A stretch of 64,000 nucleotides of DNA from Botrytis cinerea B05.10 (Eukaryota; Ascomycota; Leotiomycetes; Helotiales; Sclerotiniaceae). The stretch covers positions 1,054,001-1,118,000 of the forward strand of contig NC_037321.1 in the NCBI RefSeq assembly GCF_000143535.2. Direction: 5' to 3'. Shown piece after piece: positions 40,301 to 54,500 of the stretch. Positions within the stretch are counted from its first letter, which is position 1; every line of letters starts with the position of its first letter. Below the pieces are notes generated by a model, which searched no databases, was not told where the DNA came from, and was given only the letters and a program-made list of their open reading frames with translations. The translations under genes were made by a program, and so were the position numbers.

Positions 40301-43300
40301 TTCAGATCTGGATTGAAGAAATCAAAAATAAAATGAAAGACGCTGCATTAGATATCTCAGAAGATGGGTCTGCTGATAAGAGGGGCGTTCAACTAGATCT
40401 ATCTGGGATCTGGGCACATGTTGACGAGGTTGAATCGCATGGCTTGTTCTTCTTGTGTTCGCAGTCAAGGCGAGTACGTGCGTTTGCGGTTACCGTCTTG
40501 CGTCTAATCACAGAATTTGACACTGCTTTGGGTAAGGACAATGGTCGATTGATACATATCCTTGAAGGGGATGCCAAAGGGGTAATGGATTTCAATGACG
40601 AGACCTTGTCTGTTGCAGAGCGAAGTAGACTACAACGTGGCTTACAGAAGACAGACCTGTCAGAAAGAAACGAGAGTGATTTGATTGAGCTTTGCAGCAG
40701 CGATGTCTCTTATGACACCACTCTATGGTTCAAAATCTTTCCAAATTTAATACGAATCAGTTACGATCGTTGCCCATTCGCCGTGACGCTGGGACGGGAG
40801 CTAATATGCAATCGGATTCTTCAGATGTACAGAGGTATCCTTGTATTGTCGGAAGCAAATCGTGGCCCGCAATACGGCTATGACACTGGTAGCGGCCGTT
40901 TATTGTCGAGGTCATCAACCACTCCACCAGAAGTACTGATTGAACAGTGGAAGCTTTATCTTATCGTTGCATGTACCACACTCTCTGACAAGGGTGGCCA
41001 ACAACAATCATCGCCGCCAATAACGCAACACTATCGAAAGGGATCAAAGCCAAGTCAAACATTGGAAAAAATCACCTCCGCAAGGATCCTCTTCAAGTAT
41101 CTCATTCCGTTACTCTCCGTGGGCCCAGCTTCAATTCGAGATGCAGTGGTTGTGGCACTTGGAGCGATCAATATTAATATATATAAGACACTACTAGAAG
41201 AACTACAAGGCGTAGTAAGCCGATGCAATGATGACGCACGCGCTCGTATTCACCAACGAAGTTCTAGTGGCCCTAGACGAAACAGGAGAACTGATTTGCT
41301 AAGAACTGAAGTTACTCATGTATACAAATTAACAGCTTCGTTCTTGAAAGAGAAGGAGGTTTACGAAGACGATTGGATTCTAAACAACCTTGTTATCTAC
41401 ACAAAGGACCTGAAGATTTTCCTGATGGACGGAGATGTTCAACTGGATTGGGAGTTCCAAAAGCTCCGTCGTCACTACTGTGGATTAATGGAAGAACTCT
41501 TTGAGGGCATCAATCTTACCAAAGACCCTTCTCGGTGGATGACATTCGAGTCTAGGAAGTCTTCCTTTGCGCTTATGGAGGACTGGTGCGGCTATTCCCC
41601 TAACCAGAACCAAATACGACAGCGAGAGGACAATATGAGACAATCTATGATCAACCAACAATCACTCGGTGAACGGGGAGTTGTAACGGCTGCCATGGAA
41701 ATCGAAAAAAGGAACCTTCGGACCGCAGCTCTTAGCGCAATGGCTGCATTGTGCGGAGGTCGTGTCAGCATAACAACAGAAAGTGGAGCCAATCTGCAAT
41801 TCGATATTCGACGCATGCTCTCATGGGTAGATACGATATTCAACACTGGCAGTGATCGGATGCATGTCATTGGGCGACGAGCTTTGAAAAACTTGATAGT
41901 ACACAACAAGGAATTTCCCTACCTCCTAGAGCATTCTATCACTAGGTGTTATCTTGCGGAAGCAGCCAAAGTACTCCAGAGCTATTTTGGAGTTGTGACC
42001 GAGGTACTAATTGAGTATCCAGACTATCCAATGCCCTTTTGGAGATTGCTAGGTATTGGACTTTACACACTTGGAAGCGAATTGGGCGATATCCGCATCA
42101 AGTCTGCCCGTATACTTCGTGCTTTAGAAGAGAGACAGCAAAGAAGCTCTAAAATACAAGACTTTGACATCAGCATTTCAGATAAAACAAAAGCGGTGTA
42201 CAAGCTCGCTCAATTCGAAATTTCGAAGCGATTGTCAACTAACCATTCCGAATTGGCATTTATGATTTTCTCTGAGTTCACTATGTATTTCAAAGAGCTG
42301 CAGGCTGGACCACAAAGAAACATGGTTGCCGCCATTCTGCCATGGATTCAAATTATAGAACTGCAATTGGATCCGAATGGCGGGCCAACTGCGCAATCGT
42401 ATGTTTTATTGGCAAATCTGTTTGAGATAACGATTAGATGCAGTAGCACTCTTCACAATGAAGTACAGGCTTTGTGGCAGGCGCTTGCCACAGGTCCTCA
42501 TGCTGGGAATGTTCAATTAGTACTAGATTTCATCATGTCATTGTGTCTCGACAGGCGAGAACAAAATTTTGTGGAGTATGCAAAGCAAATTGTAGTATTC
42601 TTGTCCAGCACTCCTGCTGGAGGTAAAGTCGTGGAGTTTTTGTTGATGCAGATCACACCGAAAGCTATGGTCCCCAATGAGAAACGCGAATTTTTGCCAC
42701 CTCCGCCTGATGTTGGAAAGCTGCCGTATATGGCAGAACTCTCGGAGGCGTTGCCAATTGGAAATAAACAAACAGGACTCTCATTGGGTCAACTGTCTCT
42801 CATACTACTCGTCGATTTGATGGTATCACCTGTTCAGCTCGTGGCAGACAACGTTCCCCTTCTTTTGCAAGTAGTGGCTGTCCTTTGGGATCATTATATA
42901 CCACTGGTTCAAGAACAAGCTCGAGAAATGTTGATTCATCTGATACATGAGCTGGTGATTTCTCAGATTGATGACGAGAGTACTAACCCAAGTAAGAATT
43001 CAATCGAAGATTTCATCGAATCAATTCGGCGTCATGATCCTAAAGTTATCTGGCATTACGACGATAACAGCGGCAAGGTATACGACCAAGAGAACAAAGT
43101 TCCTCCAGGCATGGAGCTTCTCACCAGTGAGGTGGTGAGGGATTTCGAAGTGAAATATCCTGGCATACAAGAGCAGTGGGCCAAATTATCGTTGACTTGG
43201 GCAACTTCTTGTCCTGTCCGACATCTTGCATGCCGATCATTTCAGGTCTTCCGATGCACTCTCACTTCACTCGACCAGTCTATGCTTGCTGATATGTTGA

Positions 43301-45162
43301 TAAGACTTTCAAATACCATTGCCGACTTGGAAAACTCTACCCAATTATTTTCTATTGAGATACTCACGACATTGCGGACGCTCATTCGTAAACTCCAGCC
43401 TGCCGACTTGCTCACTTTCCCTCAACTTTTCTGGACAACATGTGCTTGTCTGGATACGATAAATGAACAAGAATTTCTAGAAGCTGGTCATATGCTCGAA
43501 GAACTCCTGGCAAAACTTGATCTGGATGATCCCTCGGTTAGAGATTTACTTGCTGAAGGAAGACCTACAAATTGGGAGGGTTCTTTCGGAGGAGTCCAAG
43601 CTTTGGTTTACAAGGGTGTTCGTTCATCTGCCTGTCTTGACATGACACTCGCAACTCTCAATAAGCTCATTACACTGCCGAGTGACGAGCTCATTGGAGA
43701 CGACAGTCGATTGTTGTTTGCGGTGTTGGCTAACTTCCCTGGCTTTCTAAATGCTATGGACCAACCAAATATTGATCAGAAGAGCATACAAACTGCTGAG
43801 ATTCTCGCGGGTGTTGCAGAGGCACAAGGCTGTAGCACTATCTCGCGGGCTCTTATTGGGTTCGCTGGGTCGCGTTACCGTTCTAGCAAAGATTTCCTGG
43901 CGCAACTGGTTTCTGCTCTTCGCGAGTCTTTCTTCCCAAAATGGGAATTCCGTAGTTTGACATTCGTCATGGGTTCTTTAACGAATAGCATACCGTGGTT
44001 TAAGTTAAAGACGATGCGCATTTTATGTGCTATCATTCCTGACATCGACATGAAAAAGTCGGAGATTGCTTCTCATGGGCCTGATCTTATCTCGCCCCTC
44101 CTAAGACTGCTTCAAACAGAGTTTTGTATGGAAGCTCTTGAAGTACTAGACAAGATCATGACCATGACTGGGACTCCGATGGACAAGCACCATTTACGTA
44201 TGAGCATGACGAGATCCTCTTCAAGGGCGATGAGGAAAGAATATGACAACACTCAGAGTCTCTTTGGTATCCCAGAAGATTCCGGCTGGTCAATTCCCAT
44301 GCCTGCGAAACAAGCTAGTATCACAAGATCTAATGTTCATGCTGTATTTTACATGTGCCAGAGTACTAAGAATACGGATCATGAAGTTGCCGCAACCCCA
44401 GATGTGGAATTTCATGTGGATGACTTCCAATACGGTTATTTCCCGCAACCTGAGAGAACTGAGACTATGATGTCGGACGAGGCTCGAGGCGATGGCAATA
44501 TTGGTGACCTTATGATGAAGCTGGACAGCTTGGACGACTTCTTTGAAGATAGCTTGCAGAGTCCCACTAGTGATGGCAGGTCCTCAAGAACCATTACAGA
44601 AGTTGGGTTTTCGGGCGAAAACTTCGATTCCGCTGCGGCTCAATTATATGACGAACAAACTTTACCTATTCTTCATCAGTCTCTCACTCATTCAGCAACC
44701 AATTCTACGTTTCAAAATGGCTTTGCTGATTTGCGGCCAACGCGGGAATCAAATAACGCCATGACCCCGGCTGCTTTCAATCTCGTCCCTACCTCTCGAC
44801 CGAGTTTACACGCGCGTGCTTTGACATCACCTTCGACATCATCAGGCCATCCCAGTATAACTTACATGTCAGATGATGACTTCAGCGAAGATGTTTTCTC
44901 AGATGGTGAAGAGGACCGTGCAACAGCATCAGGGGAAGGGTCGTTTTTCCTTGAGAATATGATCAAGCCCCTCGCAGCCGGTACCAGATTAGGCATGCGA
45001 CGACTCACTGGAGGCAGATCACGAGACAATGAACGTTTTCGAGAAAGCCTACGAGCAGAAAGGAGAGGTATCTCACAACCTCCTCGGTCGCCACGAGTTC
45101 CCAAAGTCCCTACCGCGTATCTTCAGCCGCAAAAACCCTTGAGCCCAGAAGAGGGTTTGTAA
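37307..45162 (+). CDS. TAO3: Cell morphogenesis protein TAO3/PAG1 (Furry/MOR2 family)
   Basis: Exons 37449-38113, 38166-38396 and 38449-45162 are firm. A 19 nt first exon (37307-37325, MSEYHA) is my best guess for the start, giving 2542 residues. The family are giant HEAT-like scaffold proteins of the RAM/NDR kinase pathway that act at sites of polarised growth and cell separation. The N-terminal ~210 residues are Ser-rich and disordered, including a His/Ser/Arg-rich stretch. The conserved block starts at EYALHVLFTSFIAQAEEKI, formed across the first long intron, and continues through the MOR2-PAG1 N-terminal, middle and C-terminal regions. The tail is Ser/Asp-rich (SDDDFSEDVFSDGEED) and basic (RRLTGGRSRDNERFRESLR). 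Length fits filamentous fungal homologues. Exon 4, at 6.7 kb, has no intron. Confidence 0.95.
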
Positions 45163-46387
45163 TAAAAGTGTTGCATTGGTCTGTATGGCGTTGAGATTTA
45201 TAATTATTATTTGACGAGATTTATGGACAATGCGATTTTTGACGAGACAATTTAATGAAATTTTTTCGAATTTACTTCTGGAGTTTAATGAAACAAGAGC
45301 AAACGCCAAACAAGAATTTTGTTTTGTTGATTTGATATCTTGAATTTCCTGAAATTTCATTTTAGTTACGTGGGAATGAGAATGGTATGGAAGAAAAATT
45401 CGGATCGATTTGGATGATGACTAGTTAGATTCATGGACGGAACGCGTGCTCGTTGCGCAGCTCATTGGGGAAACAACGTGTGGCGACAATCTAGCATGGA
45501 TGGATGATAAGATTCTTGTATTGTGTGTATGTATGATAGTGTGAACTCAGCTGCTTGGGGTGGGCTCCTTTATATTTGATTAGTGGCCAGAGGTGATAAG
45601 AATATTACGATCATTAATTCTCATGAGTGTAGCAGTGATTGTATATCCGGTGAGCTTACTTGTGTCTTGTTTTTGAATTGTGTGTGTGAGGAGGGGCTTG
45701 ATGGAATGATGATACATACCTGATTGGTTCATTTCGGCGAGACCACTTCTCTGTGCAGTGAAAATGGTTTATTGGGATATCATTCGGGCATTCAGATCTT
45801 CCTCTATAGTCGAGAAGTTGGATACTTGAGGGATGGATTCTTTTTCTTGTGTGTTAGTTTTAATGCAATGTAACAGCAACAGATTCGGTGGGAGCGCCAG
45901 CTAAGAAGCTTACTTTAATCTCGAAAACAAACAAAAAAAGATTTACAATTTGAGAGAAATAGTCGCAACGACCGGGTTGGATGGATGATTTTTAGGTACT
46001 GCTAGGATGTATCTTACATATGGATCCTCATAATGTTGTCTTACCGTATCGAGATTAACTTTTGTAATCATAGTTTCTATTACGTGCTTGCTGCATACGT
46101 TGTTTCGCCCGCTGATTCCCATCATGATGTTGCACGGGTGGTGCTGAAGAATAAATTGATTGGACGTTTATATGTAGTATGTATGTACATATATATTGGT
46201 TTTCGCTCTATCCTAACTTAACCCATTCCATGCATGAAAAGCTCGCTATCCATTCGACTAATCTGCAATGAGTGCAGAATCCGGTATGTTAAACATTAAT
46301 ACACATCTAAGGAATCCCTCATATCGTATCATTCATCACATTGCATCTCGTCTCCTCTTCTCCAACGCCATTTACAAACAAAACTTC
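45163..46387. other. Convergent 3' region of TAO3 and membrane protein gene
   Basis: 1.2 kb, AT-rich in places, without a coding frame worth calling. Two GTGTGTGTGAG/CTTACTTGTGTCTTG-like stretches near 45655-45690 look like splice-site noise. Confidence 0.5.
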
Positions 46388-48610
46388 CTACAACCACCCC
46401 CCCTCTACCGCATTTGGATCGATAACCGGAGTCGGTTTCCTCGCAATCCCCATGCCTCGCGATGGTGCGCTATGTCCCATATCTATACCCGCATGCGCAG
46501 GCCCATTATACGCAATGCGCGCTTCCTCGTCCCGGGAATTAGCCAGCGGGTATCTCTGCGCGGAGACTTCGGCATGGTTTCCGTTAGGTGTTGGGATGGG
46601 AGTTCTGCGGTCGGGCATTCGGGGGGCGGAATGTGGAGAGGGACTGTTTCGGGTGCGTAGGCCGGAGGGTACCCAGCCTGATTGCCGGATGTTGTTGCTG
46701 TGTGCTGCTTCTTCTTGTTCTTCTGTTTCTGAGTTTTGAGTTTGAGTTTGGTTTTTGTTGTGGTTTTGATTTTCAGGTTCGCCGACGTCTTCTTTATTGG
46801 AGCGGCCTTTGCGCGAGAAATTGCGACGGGTGCCGGGGGGTTTGGGGTCGGAGATTTGGCGTGAAAGGAAGGAGTCTGCGGGGGGTGACATGGATTCGGC
46901 GCCCATGGCGCTTGTGATGTCGGCGTAGAGGGCAGGCATGGCGGGCATGGGTTCGTGTTGATGGTCGGCGGAGGTGGAGGGGCCGTCGGTGGGGGCGTAG
47001 GTGCGTCGATCTCCTGTGAGAGCGAGGTGCCAGTTTGCTTGGGAGGCTTTGGGGGCGATGGGGGTTTGGATGTCTTCCATGATGTCGAGGGGTGGGAGGT
47101 CGGCGGTGGGAGGGAGAGTGTAGGGGTTTGTGTTTGGGGCTGGAGATGTGCTTACGGGTGGTGGGGAGCGAGAAGGACGGGGGCGGAGAGCTTGTGGTTC
47201 GGGGGAGGAGGAGTAATAATGCATTTGAGGCTCTGGGGATTGAGATGGGTAGTAGTGCTGAGGTTCAGGTGATTGCGATGAGTGGTAAGGCTCGGAGGAG
47301 GGTGGACTACGTGTTCGAGTCGGATCATAGGACTCTGGGAGTATTTCGGAGTGGGGTGGTTGGAATGGATCTCGATCTGGTAGAGGAGATGGAGAGCGAA
47401 AGTTGCGGGCGTAAAGATCAGGAGTTGGTGCTTCAACGGGTGCATCATGTCCGGCAGGCGTGGTGGGTCGATGATAAGGAGATTGAAAGACGGGTGCATA
47501 GCCTAGGTTGTCGAGGCCGCTCATCTGAGAGTAGTGATCTTGAGGGGGTGGGGAATGATTTCTGAATGAAACAGGAGAGTGAAATGGTTGTGGAGATGGA
47601 GTTGGGTTAGGAACTGCTTCAAATGTTGATTTTGATGGCCGCGGACTGGAAAAAGTTAGTGGCTTTCAGAAGAGTACAAGATTGGCCAGAAACTCACGGA
47701 GACATGGGACCACGAGGAACGCTTGATTCTCGTTTGTTTCCCCTTTTACGAATAAGAAAGAATGCTGCTATAGATGCTCCGATAATTACAACCAGGGCAC
47801 CAATCGTTCCACCAACTATCGCTCCAGTATTCGAGCTTCCCTTCGATGCTGCAGCTGCCGTATTTGTTGAATCTGGGATTGAAGGTGTAAGTGACCCCTT
47901 CCCAGCAGTAGCCGAAGCCGTAGATTGTGTTGGAGTCACAGCCGTCGAAGTTGGAAACGAGGTGGCTGCTCCAAAATTACTAGGATTTTGAATTGTGATT
48001 GTTGGGTTGAAAGTCACTCCAGTATACACAATCTGTAGGTTATCATCTGTCGCTTGACCAGCAAAAGTGGTTACTGCTGTGACATTTGCAGTTGAGGGGC
48101 CACATCCAAATTGTACGTAGTTTTCTGGGTAATTAACTTTGTAACAGTTTGAATTCGAAGGGCTGAGCATCTGTTAGGCAACTTATCTCACATATCGCAC
48201 ATTTCTACTAACCATGATAAGATACCATTATTAACCATAAAAGAATTTGAGACATATCCAGCACTATTATGATCGATACAAGTGGTATACAATCCATCCG
48301 TACAAGGAATCGGGTCCGCTCCAGCCGACGAAGTTGGACAGCATCCAATTACTCCAAAAGAAGTATCGTGAATACATGAAGATCCACTTGCACAACCCAC
48401 CGACTGAGCTTTGTTTCCTCCAATCCAACCACATATATCAACATCGAATGAACCTCTCTTAAACAGGTCACGAGGCTCTAGGATCGTATTCGTGGGTCGT
48501 GGAGACCATTCATCTTCCTTATACGTAGCTGTCTGTTTAGCTGCGGCCCATGGTATAGCGTTCGTAACTCCAAACAAAGTAGAAAATAAAATTATCATGA
48601 AGGGAGACAT
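46388..48610 (-). CDS. Single-pass cysteine-rich membrane protein with Pro-rich tail
   Basis: Three exons join in frame on the minus strand: 48610-48213, 48162-47698 and 47645-46388, giving 706 residues. Order: signal peptide (MSPFMIILFSTLFGVTNA); an ectodomain with ten cysteines (CGWIGG, GCASGSSC, IGCCPTS, SCPSNSNCYKV, QFGCGPS); a Ser/Thr/Ala stem; one membrane helix at about 246-270 (GAIVGGTIGALVVIIGASIA) followed by RKR; and a 430-residue cytosolic tail rich in Pro, Ser, His and Gln, with SQSPEPQ-type repeats. This is the architecture of fungal wall-stress or surface sensors (WSC/MID2-like in plan, not in sequence). I cannot name a family, and the function is unknown. The first intron was placed at GTTAGT...CTCAG because only that junction keeps the frame and forms a Cys codon. 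The start is the first ATG giving a signal peptide. Confidence 0.85.
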
Positions 48611-51597
48611 GGCAAAGAAAGAGATTAAAGACCCCTCGAAGTAACAACCGAGAGAGCTTGACAAAATGAACGACAGAGAAAAGAAATAACGACGAAGGTC
48701 GAAAAGGTTTCAAAAGTACATGACAGAGGATACTAAAGATCTTAAATGAAAGAAGTAAGCTTTAATGAGTATTGCAATCCATCTGGTTACGCCGCAACTC
48801 AGAAGAGAAGAACAAGAGCATTTCCGGGGGCCAGAATCCCACAAGATTTATTTCTACATTATCAAAGACTTATTTCTCTGAACACGTACAAACCCAATTG
48901 GATCATGAGCGAAGGATGCGACCACAGGACAAATTTAAACATTTGTAGAGAGCCGTGTATGATTTCTCAAAGGGGCTGTGGGATTTGTGAGATGCAACCA
49001 AAGACCCTCAATTGGAAATTTGGCTTCGCCACTTTTTATTATTGGTATAGTATTAGCTGGTACATAGGATTTTTGGCAATGCATTGGATAGAATCAAAAC
49101 CTGATATACCAATTGCCATATTAAGATTCTTGAAACTTCTCAAAGAAACTTTTGCATCGATCACCAAGCTTGATGATTGATAGAGATTTATAATTGTATT
49201 TTGTTGATGTGGTTGGTATGATCTGTTGGTACCTGCATTTGCGATGAGGGAGGATCGGCTAGTGATTCCCGAGCTTACTGTACCATCAATCATCAAATCC
49301 CCCCTGCCTACCGGAGAGTACGATATTACACGTGTTCTTGGCATATAGTATTCCAATCCCTTGTACGAGCTTATGTACTGCTGATTATTGATCTATTTTT
49401 ACCTTATACATTCAAAAAAAAAAAAATAAGCTGTCTCTTCTAGAAATGTGAAGGGGAACTGACAACCCATTCAAGAACCGACATGCTTCTAGAGTCGTCA
49501 GAGAGTCTCGCGTGGGTTTATGTCGTCATACCGTTTCAAGATATTCCAAACCTGGACAGTTATTCTTCGAAGATAGCACAAGCACAGATGATATATGCTG
49601 TTTCGTGGCGTGAAATGGAACCCAATATTGGATGATGTGCTCACGCTGTGGCCGTTACAGTCTCGGCAAATCAAAAAGGTATGTTTGTACGCTTGAATTC
49701 CGATGAGGGTTGCATAAGGAAGAGTATCAAAATTGACTCTTGACTTGCGCGATATTCATCGTCTAAAGTTTTGAAAGCTTATTTAGTAATTCAGCATCTG
49801 AGGAACATTAGCTTCGAAACTTTCAAGTAAGATCAATCTGAAAATTTCTCCCAAGACTCAGTATTACTGAACCTAGTGTACGGGAGTTAATTGAGAGTTC
49901 TCCTGCGAAGGTCTGATACCTTACTAAGGACTGCAATATCAAAACATCCTCATAAATCACAATATCTGTCCTAGTTGCTTGTCAAACACTTCAGGGGGTT
50001 TAGATCTCTTTGTGTTCTTTCGTCTGATCAACTCTCTTTCAAACCCATTTCAACTCGGCATGCTCGATATCTAAAGTTATCTGTTGTATATCTTGCCATG
50101 TTGAAAATCCGTGTTTCGGCTTGAATTTTCGCCTTGACGGATTACAAATTGAACCCCTCTAGCGACCTATTTGTTGTTCATACATATTAGGCGATTGGGG
50201 GTGGGCTAATGCTCGCCCAAACCGTCAGAATGCTGCAAAGCATCGTGAAAGAGTATCAAAGCAAAGTATCCACTGTTATTATATAGTGCTTCAAATAGAT
50301 ACCTACTTCGAGTAGATGGATATCAACCTCTTGCGGCGTGTCCTCTACCCAGATGAATTGTGTTGGGGAGGCCGGTCTTTTCAAACAAAGCAAAACCAGA
50401 CACGATGTGCAATCAAATAGTAACTTCCTGTTTATTACACTCACCCATAGTCTAGGCCAGCCTTTAACCGTCGTTTTGAAGCAAGAATGACATCGGGTTG
50501 AATTAGTGATATGCAAGAGAACATGCACTAGTTATACTCTTAATCTTTCCGCTCAAGCGTCAAACCCCCCAGAGTCGAGCTTCTGCTCTGTGAATTTTGA
50601 CGTGATAAGTGAGTTTATGAATGGTTCGGTAATCCCATTCAGCAGTTCGCAGATGCAAAGAAAAGGTAAATAGTTGTAATGCAGGAGAAAAGACATGGAG
50701 CCCGAAGGCGGAGGCGAGCCCACTAATATTTATGACCACGATTGACGAATAAAGGTTGGCTGTCATACTTGTAGGAACTACCACAAGATTCCTAATGGAC
50801 AGTATATCGAAGGATGGATACTAGACTCTCGTAAGATAAATTGCCCAAGAACGTGTATGCGTTATAGTTCGCTGTAACAAATTAGCTTCACCAAAACATC
50901 GCTAACAGTGTTTGGCTAGACGTTCCTGATTTGCTCCTGTGTATATATCATATTGCTAATGGTACTCAACCAAACTCCTTGCATGTGATAGACGAAGATG
51001 AAGATACACAATAGTAGCATATGCCCAGGAAACTTGGAAGCTTTCAAATAATGAACGGCATGGCAAACGGGCTCATACAATTACATACATAATGGGTACA
51101 AATGCATCGGGTGCTGCAACAGGTCCAAATATGAATGAACAACACCTTGAAGACAATCGAATACCTAGATACGATGCCAGCCATTTGGATGTATTATTTA
51201 TTCAACGAAGCGAGCGCGAACTCAATCAGGAGATATGTAATATCGGTGAAGTCTCTAGAAAATTCATGTGTTTTCTAAGACATACATGCTCGTGCATGTA
51301 TGGTGTTGTTGTTGGTGGGGAATAAAAAAACAGCGAACGGAAAAGGAATCGAGTCCCGCCATTTTTACACCATCACGTAACCATCCATCCACTCCGTACA
51401 CACACCATGACGAACCTCGGCTCCTTATCTCCTCTACCTCGACTGAAGCTCGCATCATTGATGAAGCATTCTTGCCACAAAGCCATTAATTATATACCAT
51501 ATACTATTGAGAACGATTAACATCAACCAATCTCCAACTTTATCGCATTTACAACATACACACATTTATCACCAAACACACTGTCTCCAACATCAAG
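48611..51597. other. Divergent region of membrane protein (-) and Lon (+)
   Basis: 3 kb without a supported gene. A 144-codon + ORF at 48746-49180 begins with ATG 136 bp from the divergent start, has one weak hydrophobic segment (FYYWYSISWYIGFLAM) and no recognisable domain; I leave it uncalled. Directly before 51598 the + strand is C/A-rich (CATCAACCAATCTCCAAC, CAAACACACTGTCTCC), typical of a leader next to a start codon. Confidence 0.5.
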
Positions 51598-54500
51598 ATG
51601 GGTCCTGCGAAGACCGCAAATTTACCCATTATTCCCTTGGTGAAAGGGACCGTTCTACTCCCTGGAATAGTCCTTCGCATTCCAGTGTCTGGTCAACGAA
51701 CGGATATTCCAGCTTTGCTCTCTGGCGTTTATAGCAGAGCTGCTTCGACTACACCGAGTCAGCCATTGGACAGTGTCCATATCGCCTGCGTTCCTTTGAA
51801 CTCGTCCTTTCTCACTCAGGATGGGCAAAAGATGATTACTGGAAATGAGCAAACCCCGCAACCCAGAGAACGATTAGATGTTAAGCCATCGCGAGCCACG
51901 AAGGATGACCTGTTTGGATATGGAGTGGCTGCTAAGATATCGGGCGTTGAAGGCACAACTGGTCGTTCCGGGGAATTCGCCTTGTTGGTTGAGGGTGTAG
52001 CCAGGATCAAGCTGGATAGCATAACACAGGAGAAGCCATTCCTCGAGGGAGAAGTTACATATTTATACGATGAAGGTACGGAGAATTGTGCTGATCGAGA
52101 CAGGATAATTACTAAACTCTTGCAGATGTGCCTACTGAAGATGTAGCTGTCCAAGGACTTTTCGCACATCTCAAACAATTGTCACGAGACCTTTTGACCC
52201 TTTTACGACTTTCATCCCTCCTCCCTCGTACATCTGGTGGGCTTTCCCCAGTACTTGCCCGCCGCCTCGAAGTATACATAGCAAAGAAGGATATATCGGA
52301 CGCCGGAACTCTGGCAGATTTCATGGTGAATGTGGTTGAAGCATCGTTGGAGGAAAAGTTACTGGTTTTAGCAGCGCTCTCAACTAAGGATCGCCTTGAG
52401 CGAGCAATCCTTTTGCTTGAACGTCAAGTCAGCACTATCAAAAACAACGTCAAAATAACAACAGTCACAACCTCCAACATCCCTGCAAACATAGATATCG
52501 ATCAATTTAATAAAGTAAATGGACATCGTATGCGAAGACTATCAATATCGGGCGCGCCACTGCCTCCCAGTATGGCAGGTAATGGTGGGTCTCAGGATGA
52601 TGATCAAGAACCGGATGAAATGGAGGAGCTTAAGAAAAAGATCGATGGCGCAAAGATGTCCCCTGAAGCAGCCAAAGTCGCCGACCGAGAATTGAAGAGA
52701 TTGAAGAAAATGTCACCAGCTCAAGCAGAGTATCAAGTGTGTCGGAATTATCTGGAGAATTTGATTGAGATACCGTGGTCCGAGATGACTGAAGATCAAC
52801 TTGGCGTCGATACATTATCGAGGGCTCGCAAACAACTTAATGATGATCATTATGGGCTGGAAAAGGTCAAGAAGAGATTGCTTGAGTATTTGGCGGTTCT
52901 CAAACTCAAGCAAAGTATCAATGACGATGTCAATTCACAACTTGCCAAAGCAAACGAAGAAGATTCAACTGCTAAGGTTGAAATTCTCAAAAGTAAGAGG
53001 ACAATTGACAAATCGCCAATTCTGCTCCTTGTCGGCCCTCCTGGAGTGGGCAAGACTAGTCTGGCAAAGTCAATTGCTACTGCGTTAGGACGAAAATTCC
53101 ATCGGATCTCTCTCGGCGGCGTTAGGGACGAGGCGGAAATTCGAGGTCACCGCAGAACATACGTGGCAGCAATGCCCGGCTTGATAGTGAATGGCCTGAA
53201 AAAGGTCGGTGTGGCGAATCCTGTCTTTCTGCTTGATGAAATTGACAAGGTTGGGTAAGTAACGTTGTTGTGTGTAGGCATTCCTGTAGCTGACTCTTTT
53301 GTAGCACTTCTAACTTTCATGGCGACCCCTCGGCTGCCATGCTTGAGGTTCTAGACCCAGAACAAAATCATACATTCACAGATCACTATGTCAACATACC
53401 AATCGATCTTAGCAAAGTTCTTTTTATTGCCACCGCGAACAGTCTAGATACTATCCCGCCACCATTACTTGATCGTATGGAAACTATTAGCTTGTCAGGA
53501 TACACGACACTTGAGAAAAGACATATCGCTTCGCAGCATCTAATCCCAAAGCAGATTCGCACTAGTAAGCCTTCATAATCAGCTGAGAACATTGTATTCG
53601 GCCACTGACGCTGTGTAGATGGGCTCGGAGATGGACAAGTCGAGTTCACCCAAGATGTTGTGTCCAAGATCATCGAATCCTACACTCGTGAATCAGGGTA
53701 AGCATTGATGGCCCTAAATACCTCTTTTCTATAGACCGAATCATCCCCAACGTTACTAGTATAATCTTGCCACTGTCAAAACTCATTTCAGTAACGTCAC
53801 TGACCACCTAAACCCCTAGTGTCCGTAACCTTGAGCGAGAGATTGGATCTGTATGTCGTGCCAAGGCGGTAGAATATGCGGAGGCGAAGGACTCGGGACA
53901 TACGGGTAGAGGCTCTTTCCGCATGATCCCTAGCTAGCGAATACTGATCAGTTCTACAGAAAAATACAACCCAAAGTTATCTGTGGAAGACATCGAGGAA
54001 ATTCTGGGTATTGAGAAATTTGATGAAGAAATTGCCGAAAAGACGAGGTCTGCCCCCCATCTACTATCTTTGGTCTTCGAAATCGAGACTATTTTCCTCA
54101 AGCTCTTGTAAAGATGTAAACACTAACTCCAAGAATAGCCGACCAGGGATAGTTACAGGTCTCGTGGCCTATAGTTCTGGTGGGAACGGTAGTATTCTTT
54201 TCATCGAAGTGGCCGATATGCCAGGGAGCGGTAGCGTGCAGCTAACAGGGAAATTGGGCGACGTACTAAAAGAAAGTGTCGAGGTAGCACTAAGCTGGGT
54301 AAAAGCTCATGCGTACGAGTTGGGTCTGACGCATGACCCATCGGAGAACATCATGAAGAAGCGGAGTATTCATGTGCACTGTCCTTCAGGGGCTATCCCA
54401 AAGGTTTGCTTTCCCATGATGCTGTGTTATAATCCGCTAATGAATTGACCAGGATGGCCCATCTGCCGGTATGGCACACACTATTGCACTTATTTCGTTG

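Noticed and set aside
47092..47565. 157-codon + ORF
   Set aside because: Antisense to the Pro-rich tail exon of the membrane-protein gene; no independent support.
48746..49180. 144-codon + ORF with ATG next to the membrane-protein promoter
   Set aside because: No recognisable domain, weak hydrophobic patch only; could be real but nothing beyond length supports it.
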